From Hymenobacter perfusus (GTDB taxonomy: Bacteria > Bacteroidota > Bacteroidia > Cytophagales > Hymenobacteraceae), in NCBI RefSeq assembly GCF_003944765.1, contig NZ_RWIU01000007.1, forward strand, positions 182,110 through 246,109: 64,000 nt of DNA. Direction: 5' to 3'. A program made the position numbers and the translations under genes. Position 1 is the stretch's first letter. Each line of letters begins with the position of its first letter. Below the pieces are notes generated by a model. That model saw only the letters and a program-made list of their open reading frames with translations, had not been told where the DNA came from and did no database searches. Below, piece after piece: positions 8,608 through 15,538 of this stretch.

Positions 8608-9528
8608 ATGCCGCATCTGCCCGCTCCCGTTGCCCTGCGCCCGCCTCAACAGCTGACCACGCTGGTCGAAAACCGCACGGTGTACGCCCTGGATGCCTTT
8701 GAGCTGAACGTGTTCGAAACCCACCAGACCGCCCACCAGGTACCGCTGAATATGGGCCATGTGGTGCTTACCACCATGCTGCGGGGCAAAAAAGTGATGC
8801 ACCTGTCCGGGCAGCCAGCCTTCGAGTATCTGCCCGGCGAGTCGGTGATTGTGGGCGAAAACGAAACCATGGTCATCGACTTCCCCGAGGCCGACGAGCA
8901 GCACCCGACCCAGTGCCTGGCCGTGGCCATCCCCACCGATACCATCCGCCAGACCGTGGATTTGCTCAACGAGGAGCAGCCTCGCGCCGAAGCCCACCTG
9001 CCCTGGCATCTCGATACCCTCGACCACGCCCACTTCCAGAACACGCCCGAACTCACCAGCACCCTGGAGCGCCTCGTGCAGCTCTCCCGCGACACCGGCC
9101 GGGTGAAAGACGTATTGGCCGGCTTCACCATTCAGGAAATGCTGGTGCGCCTGATGCAGACCCAGGCCCGGCAGCTGCTGTTCCACAATTACCAGCAGCA
9201 CGCCACTTCGCACCGCTTTGCGGCGGTGGTGCAGTACATCAAGCAGCACCTCACCGAGCAGATTACCGTGGAGAAGCTCTCGGAGCTAGCCTGTATGAGC
9301 AAAGCCACGTTCTTCCGCGTATTCAAGCGCGAGCTGGGCCTGACGCCCGTAGAATTCATCATTCAGGAGCGCATTGCCGAAGCCAAGCGCCTGCTGCGCA
9401 ACCCCCTCAGCAAAGTAGCCGACGTCTGCTTCCGGGCCGGCTTCAACAACACGGCGTACTTCCAGAAGCTCTTTAAGCAATACGAAGGCGTGACCCCCGG
9501 CATGTACAAACGGCAGCTGCTGGGGTAG
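8608..9528 (+). CDS. AraC family transcriptional regulator
   Basis: A 306-residue regulator. The N-terminal ~190 residues are an AraC_N-type sensor domain (MGHVVLTTMLRGKKVMHL..., YLPGESVIVGENETMVIDFP). The C-terminal ~100 residues hold two helix-turn-helix units, VEKLSELACMSKATFFRVFKR and LSKVADVCFRAGFNNTAYFQ, followed by the usual FKQYEGVTPGMYK ending. The ATG at 8608 is used; an in-frame TTG 33 bp upstream is possible but adds a basic tail that looks untranslated. The gene is divergent from the aldehyde dehydrogenase/DUF779 pair and is its most likely activator. The ligand is probably an aldehyde or alcohol, by analogy only. Confidence 0.9.
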   Translation: MPHLPAPVALRPPQQLTTLVENRTVYALDAFELNVFETHQTAHQVPLNMGHVVLTTMLRGKKVMHLSGQPAFEYLPGESVIVGENETMVIDFPEADEQHPTQCLAVAIPTDTIRQTVDLLNEEQPRAEAHLPWHLDTLDHAHFQNTPELTSTLERLVQLSRDTGRVKDVLAGFTIQEMLVRLMQTQARQLLFHNYQQHATSHRFAAVVQYIKQHLTEQITVEKLSELACMSKATFFRVFKRELGLTPVEFIIQERIAEAKRLLRNPLSKVADVCFRAGFNNTAYFQKLFKQYEGVTPGMYKRQLLG

Positions 9529-9548
9529 TCTGGGGCTACTCTGGGGTG

Positions 9549-9572
9549 TGAGGGTATGAGGGTATGAGGGTA
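9549..9572 (+). repeat. short tandem repeat, 8-bp unit
   Basis: Three exact copies of TGAGGGTA followed by a degenerate fourth, directly after the AraC gene. Confidence 0.8.
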
Positions 9573-9595
9573 TGAGAGTGCAAAAGAGCATCATG

Positions 9596-9779
9596 CTTCA
9601 TCTGGCGTCCGCGAAGCCGGAGCATCTCTACCGCTGGCTAATCATTCACAATGGCTTCCTGAACGATGTAAAGACGCGACACTTCGCGTCTCTACATCCC
9701 ACGCACACCGCTTGAGGAACCGTTCTGGCATTACAACGAAGCGGTAGAGATGCTTCGGCTGCGCGGACGCCAGATGAAG
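9596..9779. repeat. nested inverted-repeat element filling the 9529-9910 gap
   Basis: The outer arms at 9596-9635 and 9740-9779 are 40 bp with about two mismatches. Inside lies a second palindrome, 9665-9698 (GATGTAAAGACGCGA pairing with TCGCGTCTCTACATC). The inner motif GACGCGACACTTCGCGTC recurs near 20693 and 20816. No gene is seen in this 380-bp gap; the element looks like a non-autonomous, REP- or MITE-like unit. Confidence 0.75.
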
Positions 9780-9910
9780 AACGAAGCTCTTCATTGCATC
9801 ACCACTTTAAACGACTCACTCACTACCGGCGTAACCTTCTGGCGGGTTTATCGGTTTCTGCTGTTCGTACTTCATGCCGCCGCACGTTTTGTCCGGCGGC
9901 TTTTGCTTTC

Positions 9911-11143
9911 ATGAGAGAATTGAGTGGAGGGGCGCAGCCGGTAGCTGCGGCACCTAAAGTCCCGGCCCGCATGGCCCCCGGGCTGGTGTGGCTGATGGCC
10001 GTAACCTGCGGGTTGGTGGTGGCCAACATTTATTACAACCAGCCGCTGCTGGCCGAAATCGGGCGCACGTTTGGGCTGTCGGAAAGCCGGGCCAGTCTGG
10101 TAGCTACCGTTACGCAGGTGGGCTATACGCTAGGCCTGCTGCTGGTGGTGCCGCTGGGCGACAAGCGGGAACGAAAAAGCCTCACCCTGGGGCTATTGCT
10201 GTGCTCGGCCGCGTGCCTGGGCGGGGCTGCGCTGGCTCCTTCTTTCGGGATGCTGGCGGCGGCCAGCCTGCTCATCGGGCTGTTTTCGGCGGTGCCGCAG
10301 CTGCTCATTCCCATGGCCGCCTCTTTGGCCGGCGACGAAGAACGGGGCCAGGTAGTGGGCAAGGTGATGAGCGGCCTGCTGATTGGCGTGCTACTATCCC
10401 GTACCATCAGCGGCTACGTGGGGTCACAGTTCGGGTGGCGCACCATGTTCTGGGTGGGCGCGGGCGTGATGGTGGTACTCACCGCCGTACTGGCCCGGAT
10501 GCTGCCACGCAACCAGCCGCAGTACGCGGGCAGCTACGGCAGCCTGCTCCGCTCGTTGGGCACGCTGGTGCGGGAGCTGCCGGTGCTGCGCCGCTCGGCC
10601 CTGGTGGGGGCGTGCATGTTCGGGGGCTTCAGCGCGTTCTGGACCACGCTGGTGTTCTTCCTGGAAAGCCCCGCCTACCGTTACGGAGCCGAAGTGGCCG
10701 GTTTGTTCGGCCTCATTGGGGCCACAGGGGCCTTTGCCGCGTCCTTCGCCGGCAAATCAGCCGACCGGAAGGGGGCCGATTACGCCCTGAACCTGGGGAT
10801 TCTGCTGTTCCTGGGGGCCTACGTGCTGCTGGGTTTCGGCGGCACTTATTTGCTGGGGCTCATTGCCGGGGTGGTGGTGCTGGATGTGGGCCAGCAGATG
10901 ACCCACATTTCCAACCAGACGCGCATTTTCAGCCTCCGCCCTGAAGCCCGCAGCCGCCTGAACACCGTGTACATGACGGCCTGCTTTATCGGGGCCTCCG
11001 CCGGCTCCTTCCTCGGCGGCCTCGCCTGGGACCATTTCCAGTGGACCGGCGTCTGCGCCGTGGGCTTGGGTCTGGTGGCGCTGGCGTATCTGGCGAATCG
11101 GTTTTATGGGCGGCAGAGAGATAATACGATAATAGGCGAGTGA
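9911..11143 (+). CDS. MFS transporter
   Basis: A 410-residue major facilitator superfamily permease with about 12 hydrophobic segments. The first transmembrane helix carries the motif GLVVANIYYNQPLLAEIG, typical of the uncharacterised NYYNQPLL group of drug/sugar-efflux-like MFS proteins. The loop 2-3 signature appears as PLGDKRERKSLTLG. Helix 5 contains PISGYVGS-like sequence (RTISGYVGSQFGWRTMFW), usual for drug:H+ antiporter-like members. The ATG at 9911 is used because upstream in-frame codons run through repeat DNA; M at 9971 is an alternative. The substrate is unknown. A perfect inverted repeat covers the stop codon. Confidence 0.85.
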   Translation: MRELSGGAQPVAAAPKVPARMAPGLVWLMAVTCGLVVANIYYNQPLLAEIGRTFGLSESRASLVATVTQVGYTLGLLLVVPLGDKRERKSLTLGLLLCSAACLGGAALAPSFGMLAAASLLIGLFSAVPQLLIPMAASLAGDEERGQVVGKVMSGLLIGVLLSRTISGYVGSQFGWRTMFWVGAGVMVVLTAVLARMLPRNQPQYAGSYGSLLRSLGTLVRELPVLRRSALVGACMFGGFSAFWTTLVFFLESPAYRYGAEVAGLFGLIGATGAFAASFAGKSADRKGADYALNLGILLFLGAYVLLGFGGTYLLGLIAGVVVLDVGQQMTHISNQTRIFSLRPEARSRLNTVYMTACFIGASAGSFLGGLAWDHFQWTGVCAVGLGLVALAYLANRFYGRQRDNTIIGE

Positions 11144-11188
11144 GCATTCAGATAGATACATCACATCTGTATCTATCTGAATGCTCAC
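11140..11188. terminator. perfect 21-bp stem at the end of the MFS gene
   Basis: Arms at 11140-11160 and 11168-11188 (GTGAGCATTCAGATAGATAC...) pair perfectly around a 7-nt loop. The left arm overlaps the MFS stop codon. There is no long T run, so this could be either a terminator or a mobile palindrome. Confidence 0.6.
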
Positions 11189-11244
11189 ACTATTCATAGT
11201 TCTGCACAAGTGGTCCTATTCAATAAAAATATCACAAGTACTGC

Positions 11245-11580
11245 TTAAGTACCATATATATTCCAGAAGCTATAATGCAATTCATTATCAGACCAAATAG
11301 CATCGATGGTAATGATCAAATCACTTTGCTCTTGGTCAATCCAAAGAAAGAATTCCAACATATAACCACTCCCGTTATCGTACTTATATACATCTAATGT
11401 TTCGTAAGCAGAAATAGGTGGAGCTGTCAGGCAGCCGGGAAATAAACGAATTGCCTCTTCAATATCTACTGCCTGCAATCGGTCCTTGTGGAAACTCTGT
11501 TCGATAACAGCCTGGTAGTTTTCCGCTAACAGTAGATCAACAAAGCGTTTAACAGGAAACGTAAAATCAATTGGCTGCAT
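11245..11580 (-). CDS. hypothetical protein encoded by low-GC DNA
   Basis: An 111-residue protein starting MQPIDFTFPVKRFVDLLL. It has an N-terminal helical part, a short loop with PPISAYETLDVYKY, then beta strands ending FLWIDQEQSDLIITIDAIW and LHYSFWNIYGT. It resembles the small DUF7668-like immunity/regulatory proteins, but I am not certain of the family. GC content (roughly 40%) is far below the ~60-65% around it, and the flanking ~60 bp is also AT-rich, suggesting recent acquisition. It lies 17 bp downstream of the dTDP-4-dehydrorhamnose reductase stop on the same strand and may be read from that transcript. Confidence 0.65.
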   Translation of the reverse strand: MQPIDFTFPVKRFVDLLLAENYQAVIEQSFHKDRLQAVDIEEAIRLFPGCLTAPPISAYETLDVYKYDNGSGYMLEFFLWIDQEQSDLIITIDAIWSDNELHYSFWNIYGT

Positions 11581-11597
11581 CTGTCCAAAAGACCGTT

Positions 11598-12458
11598 CTA
11601 CTCCGCCAGCCGCCCCATGCACACTTTCAGGCTTTCACGCCAGTGTGGAATGGCGAGACCCAGGGCGGTTTTGGCTTTGGTTTTGTCCATCACCGAGAAG
11701 GTGGGGCGGGTGGCTTTGGTGGGGTATTCGGCGGTGCGGATGGGCACCGTGCGGGTGGGCAGGCCGCCCAGCTCGAAAATGGTCACCGCAAAATCGTACC
11801 AGGAGGTCACGCCCTCGTTGCTGTAGTGGTAGATGCCGTATTCGGTGCTGCCCGTCTGGATGATGTGCAGCAGCGCCCCGGCCAGATCAATGGCATAGGT
11901 GGGCGTGCCCAGCTGGTCCCAGATGACGCGCATTTCCTCCCGCTCCTTGCCGAAGCGCAGCATCGTTTTCACGAAGTTGTTGGCGTACTCAGAGTAAAGC
12001 CAGCTGGTGCGCAGAATGAAATACTGGCTGGTGTGCGGCGGAATTACCTGCTCGCCTTCCAGCTTGGTGAGGCCGTACACGCTGATGGGCTCGGCCGCGT
12101 CAGTTTCGGTGAGCGGCTGGTTGCCGGTACCGGCAAACACGAAATCGGTGGATACGTGCAGCAGCGTGGTGTTGAACTCGCCGCAGAGGCGGGCCAGGTT
12201 TTCCACGCCGTCCCGGTTCACCTTGCGGGCAATATCTACCTCGTCCTCGGCCTTGTCCACGGCCGTGTAGGCGGCGCAGTTGATGATGTAGGCCGGCTGG
12301 TACTCGGCAAAAACCGCCCGCAGCGTCTCAGTATTGAGGATGTTGGCCTGCTGCTCGGGCAGAAACACGATGTCGGTGATACCGCGCTGCTGCGCTACCT
12401 GTTGCAGGCACTGGCCCAACTGGCCGCTACCACCGAAAACAAGAATGCTCGAACTCAT
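11598..12458 (-). CDS. rfbD: dTDP-4-dehydrorhamnose reductase
   Basis: A 286-residue short-chain dehydrogenase of the RmlD family. It makes the last step to dTDP-L-rhamnose, reducing dTDP-4-dehydrorhamnose with NADPH, for surface polysaccharides. The nucleotide-binding motif ILVFGGSGQLGQ is at the N-terminus, the NCAAYTAVDKAE segment follows, and the catalytic YxxxK appears as YGLTKLEGE after the STDFVFAG motif. The start at 12458 (MSSSILVFGG) fits the family; the longer frame adds a tail with no homology pattern. The other rhamnose genes (rfbABC) are not in the window, so this copy is an orphan. RfbD versus a related sugar reductase cannot be settled without a search. Confidence 0.85.
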   Translation of the reverse strand: MSSSILVFGGSGQLGQCLQQVAQQRGITDIVFLPEQQANILNTETLRAVFAEYQPAYIINCAAYTAVDKAEDEVDIARKVNRDGVENLARLCGEFNTTLLHVSTDFVFAGTGNQPLTETDAAEPISVYGLTKLEGEQVIPPHTSQYFILRTSWLYSEYANNFVKTMLRFGKEREEMRVIWDQLGTPTYAIDLAGALLHIIQTGSTEYGIYHYSNEGVTSWYDFAVTIFELGGLPTRTVPIRTAEYPTKATRPTFSVMDKTKAKTALGLAIPHWRESLKVCMGRLAE

Positions 12459-12552
12459 ACAGTGAGGAATAAGGCGTTTGCCATCCTGGGCAAGCTCAGA
12501 ATGACAGATCAAGGACAATACGGCCGCAAATTACGGCTTTCCTGCCTCCCTC

Positions 12553-13494
12553 CTACTGCGTTTCGGCTGAAGTTGCCCCCAGCGCGGGGCCGCCGGGCTG
12601 CACGGGGCGCTTGTTCTGGATGGGCTGGAAAGGTTGGACGCGGGGCTGTTTTTCGCTCAGGTACTTCCAGTAGCGCAACGGCATGTGGCGGCGGTGCAGC
12701 TTCAGGTTTTTGCGCTCCGGAATGTTCACGTGGTCGAAATACGCTTGCCAGAGCACCTGAAACAGCGGCTCCCGCTCATCCAGCACCGTGGCCGAAACTG
12801 CCGTGCTGCGCTGGGGCGTAGTATCGGCGTCAAACTGCACGATGTCGGTGCGGTGCAAATCGTAGTAGAGGCCATAGTGGCGGCGCCGGTCATATATCAG
12901 CCAGCGCTGGTCGGCGTAGCGCTTGGTGAAATGGGCGGCAATAAGCGGCAGCACGTCGAAATCCGGCTCGATGGTGGCATGAAACAGGCCATCCTGGGTT
13001 TTCTCGAAGCGCACGAAGGCTTCCATGCGGTGCTTCTCGCGGTACATCTGCTGGGCCAGGCGCTGCACCCGGCGCACGTTGTCATCGGCATAGTGCTCCG
13101 AAATGTCGCGGCCAGCGCGCATGGACAGGTCGGCGTAGCGGAAAATGATCAGTTCCCGGTCGGGCTGCTCGCTCAGAAACGTGTGAAATAGCCGGGTGCG
13201 CGCGTCCTTGTCCATGTACTGCAACAGGCCCTTCCACACCCGGGCGGCCGTGGCCTCGTCGGTGCTGATTTCCACCGGCTGGGCAAACAAGCCGCCCTGC
13301 ACTGCGCCCAGCGGCTGGATGCTGTTAGGAGCCGCCTTTCGGTCGTACACCGCAAACAGCACCGTCAACAGCCCTTCGAAGGTCCCGTCGTAGGCATAAT
13401 CGAGGGGCTGATTGGTGAGTTGAGGGACCGGGCGGCGGGCGGCCGGGGTACCAGTAGCCGGTGAGGCTGACGCGGAAAAACGGGATACGGCCAT
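12553..13494 (-). CDS. TIGR03915 family probable DNA metabolism protein (DUF4130)
   Basis: A 313-residue protein that matches, from memory, the TIGR03915/DUF4130 family: DYAYDGTFEGLLTVLFAVYDRK near the N-terminus, then the conserved RVQRLAQQMYREKHRMEAFVRF and the SRH-like RRHYGLYYDLHR segment. Members resemble uracil-DNA-glycosylase-associated proteins and almost always occur beside a TIGR03916 radical SAM protein, which is encoded upstream on the same strand here (14024-15292). A joint role in DNA repair or base modification is predicted in the literature but unproven. The start at 13494 (MAVSRFSAS) excludes an upstream stretch that translates a GTCATTCC repeat. Confidence 0.85.
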   Translation of the reverse strand: MAVSRFSASASPATGTPAARRPVPQLTNQPLDYAYDGTFEGLLTVLFAVYDRKAAPNSIQPLGAVQGGLFAQPVEISTDEATAARVWKGLLQYMDKDARTRLFHTFLSEQPDRELIIFRYADLSMRAGRDISEHYADDNVRRVQRLAQQMYREKHRMEAFVRFEKTQDGLFHATIEPDFDVLPLIAAHFTKRYADQRWLIYDRRRHYGLYYDLHRTDIVQFDADTTPQRSTAVSATVLDEREPLFQVLWQAYFDHVNIPERKNLKLHRRHMPLRYWKYLSEKQPRVQPFQPIQNKRPVQPGGPALGATSAETQ

Positions 13495-13525
13495 GCGTAA
13501 AACTATTTTGCGAAGAACCCCTGCA

Positions 13526-13736
13526 ACGTCATTCCGAGCTTGCCGAGGAATGACGCATACTGGCGTTACCAAACTCTTCCAACGACCATGACTCCAGAGC
13601 TTCGGAGCGTAAAGCCGGGGCTAGTGAAACACGGTCAGCCGCGTGAGGTAGCTCCTCTCGTCGGGCTACTGTTCCGAGGTTTGGTTACCACTACAACATC
13701 AGCACGCGAGATTCCTCGGCAAGCTCGGAATGACGT
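13526..13736. repeat. GTCATTCC-family inverted-repeat element, MITE-like
   Basis: Arms at 13526-13551 and 13711-13736 (ACGTCATTCCGAGCTTGCCG...) are 26-bp perfect complements about 160 bp apart. A second complementary pair lies inside (GTTACCAAAC near 13564 and GTTTGGTTAC near 13678). The element fills most of the 13495-13747 gap and carries no ORF of its own. Confidence 0.75.
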
Positions 13737-13747
13737 GCTGCTATGTT

Positions 13748-13939
13748 TCAGGCAGCTTCCGATGCCTGGGCCGCTTTGCTTACCGACCGGCGCGCCACCT
13801 CCCGGTGCATCTGCTGAACCATTGGCAACAGGTCGGACAGCTTGCAGCAGCAGGCCACACGAGCAACTTTCAGGGGCGACGGATGGGAAACGGCGGCGGA
13901 AGAAGCCGACGCGGCGGCAGCGCGATGGGACACGGTCAT
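13748..13939 (-). CDS. possible small protein between TIGR03916 and TIGR03915 genes
   Basis: A 63-residue frame starting MTVSHRAAAASASS. It has a plausible helical core (KLSDLLPMVQQMHREVARR) preceded by three consecutive cysteines (ACCCKL). Third codon positions are GC-rich, like neighbouring genes, and the opposite strand is less protein-like. It lies on the same strand and between the two DNA-metabolism genes, so it could belong to that group. I do not recognise a family and the evidence is only codon pattern and position. Confidence 0.4.
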   Translation of the reverse strand: MTVSHRAAAASASSAAVSHPSPLKVARVACCCKLSDLLPMVQQMHREVARRSVSKAAQASEAA

Positions 13940-13954
13940 GGCGGGTTAGTTCTT

Positions 13955-14019
13955 GGTTTTTGGTTGGTGGTTTTTTGTTATGGGTTCGGCTTGCTACCAA
14001 GAACCACTAACCAAAAACC
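13955..14019. repeat. inverted repeat, GGTTTTTGG family
   Basis: Arms at 13955-13978 and 13996-14019 (GGTTTTTGGTTGGTGG...) are 24 bp with about two mismatches. The right arm ends 5 bp from the radical SAM stop codon. A related element is at 49321-49453. Confidence 0.75.
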
Positions 14020-14023
14020 AGTT

Positions 14024-15292
14024 TCAGGAGGCTTGAGCAAAAAGATCTAACTGTTGGGTAACCAAAGCGGAGCGGACGGAACCGGCCCCGAACAGAATCT
14101 GGCGGCGGATGGTCTGCTCATCGTAGTCGCGCTTCTCCAGGGCCTGGCCGCGGCAGGTGAGGAAAAACTTGGCCCGCTTGAGTACCACCCCGAACTTGTG
14201 CAGATGGTCGAGGTTGAGCGGCCCGAAGCGGCGGGCGGCCACGATGCGCTTAGCCGAACGTGCGCCCACGCCGGGAATGCGCAGAATCATCTCGTAATCG
14301 GCCACGTTGACATCTACCGGGAAGACGTGGCGGTTGCGCAGCGCCCAGGCCAGCTTGGGGTCAATTTCGAGGTCGAGGAAGGGGTGCGCGGGGTCCAGGA
14401 TTTCATCGGCCTGGAAGCCGTAGAAACGCATCAGCCAGTCGGTCTGGTAGAGGCGGTGCTCCCGGATGAGGGGCGGCTGCGTGACCTGGGGCAGGCGGGC
14501 GTCGTCGGTAATAGGGATGTAGCCGGAGTAGTACACCCGCTTGAGGCCGTAGCCTTTATACAAGGAGTCGCTCAGGTTGATAATTTGCAGGTCGTTTTCC
14601 TGGGAAGCGCCCACGATGAGCTGGGTGCTTTGGCCGGCGGTGGCAAACTGCGGTACTTTCTTAAACAGCGCCTTTTCTTCCTTATTCTGAATAATGCCGT
14701 CCCGGATCTGGGCCATCGGGGTCAGAATCTCCTCGTAATTTTTCTCGGGCGCCAGGTTTTGCAGCGCCATTTCCGAGGGCAGCTCGATGTTCACGCTCAG
14801 ACGGTCGGCGTACAGGCCGGCTTCCTGAATCAGCTCCTCCGAGGCACCCGGAATGGCCTTCACGTGAATATAACCGTTGAAGCGGTGCTCAGTGCGCAGC
14901 TTTTTCACGATGCGCACCAGCCGCTCCATGGTGTAGTCGGGCGAGGAGAAAATGCCGCTGCTCAGAAACAGCCCCTCGATGTAGTTGCGGCGGTAAAAGT
15001 TCATGGTCAGGTCCACCACCTCATCCACGGTGAAGGCGGCGCGCTTCACGTCGTTGCTGCGGCGCGAAACACAGTAGGCACAGTCGAAAATGCAGTGGTT
15101 GGTGAGCAGGATCTTGAGCAACGATACGCAACGGCCATCCTCGGTGTAGCTGTGGCAGATGCCCATGCCCTCGGCGTTGCCCAGGCCTTTACCCTCGTTT
15201 TTGCGCTTACCGCCGCTGCTGGAGCACGATACATCGTACTTCGCGGCATCTGCCAAAATACTTAGCTTCTCCTGGATGCGCTGGTCGTTCAT
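14024..15292 (-). CDS. putative DNA modification/repair radical SAM protein (TIGR03916)
   Basis: A 422-residue radical S-adenosylmethionine enzyme. The cluster-binding motif CxxxCxxC is at residues 67-74 (NHCIFDCAYC), following an extra Cys-containing segment (GICHSYTEDGRCV). The C-terminal third contains a helix-hairpin-helix motif, ILRIPGVGARSAKRIVAARR, which usually binds DNA non-specifically. Together these define the TIGR03916 family, predicted to modify or repair nucleic acid. Its usual partner, TIGR03915, follows on the same strand. The substrate and chemistry are unknown. The start MNDQRIQEKLSIL at 15292 fits homologues. Confidence 0.92.
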   Translation of the reverse strand: MNDQRIQEKLSILADAAKYDVSCSSSGGKRKNEGKGLGNAEGMGICHSYTEDGRCVSLLKILLTNHCIFDCAYCVSRRSNDVKRAAFTVDEVVDLTMNFYRRNYIEGLFLSSGIFSSPDYTMERLVRIVKKLRTEHRFNGYIHVKAIPGASEELIQEAGLYADRLSVNIELPSEMALQNLAPEKNYEEILTPMAQIRDGIIQNKEEKALFKKVPQFATAGQSTQLIVGASQENDLQIINLSDSLYKGYGLKRVYYSGYIPITDDARLPQVTQPPLIREHRLYQTDWLMRFYGFQADEILDPAHPFLDLEIDPKLAWALRNRHVFPVDVNVADYEMILRIPGVGARSAKRIVAARRFGPLNLDHLHKFGVVLKRAKFFLTCRGQALEKRDYDEQTIRRQILFGAGSVRSALVTQQLDLFAQAS

Positions 15293-15538
15293 ATGCGGCT
15301 TTCTCGGCTTAAAAATAGAAGCTTACACTTCAAAAGACAACAGATTATAAGACTAATTTTTTTAGAATTGTTCCCGCGTGGCAACTTATAATCGGTGGTT
15401 TGCAGCCGGGGCATTGCTAACGGAACAGGATACCGTACCCGGCGCACCAACCGAATCAGACCACGAGCGGGAACCCAATGGAAACCAGCAAATGCTCCCG
15501 CTGCGTTGTAACTTGCCTGCCTTGGCCGGTCTGTTCGT

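Noticed and set aside
11571..12821. A 416-codon plus-strand frame across rfbD
   Set aside because: Antisense to the RmlD motifs and continuing into another gene; composition unlike protein.
14054..15265. A 403-codon open frame opposite the radical SAM gene
   Set aside because: The minus strand has the CxxxCxxC and helix-hairpin-helix motifs; the plus frame has none.
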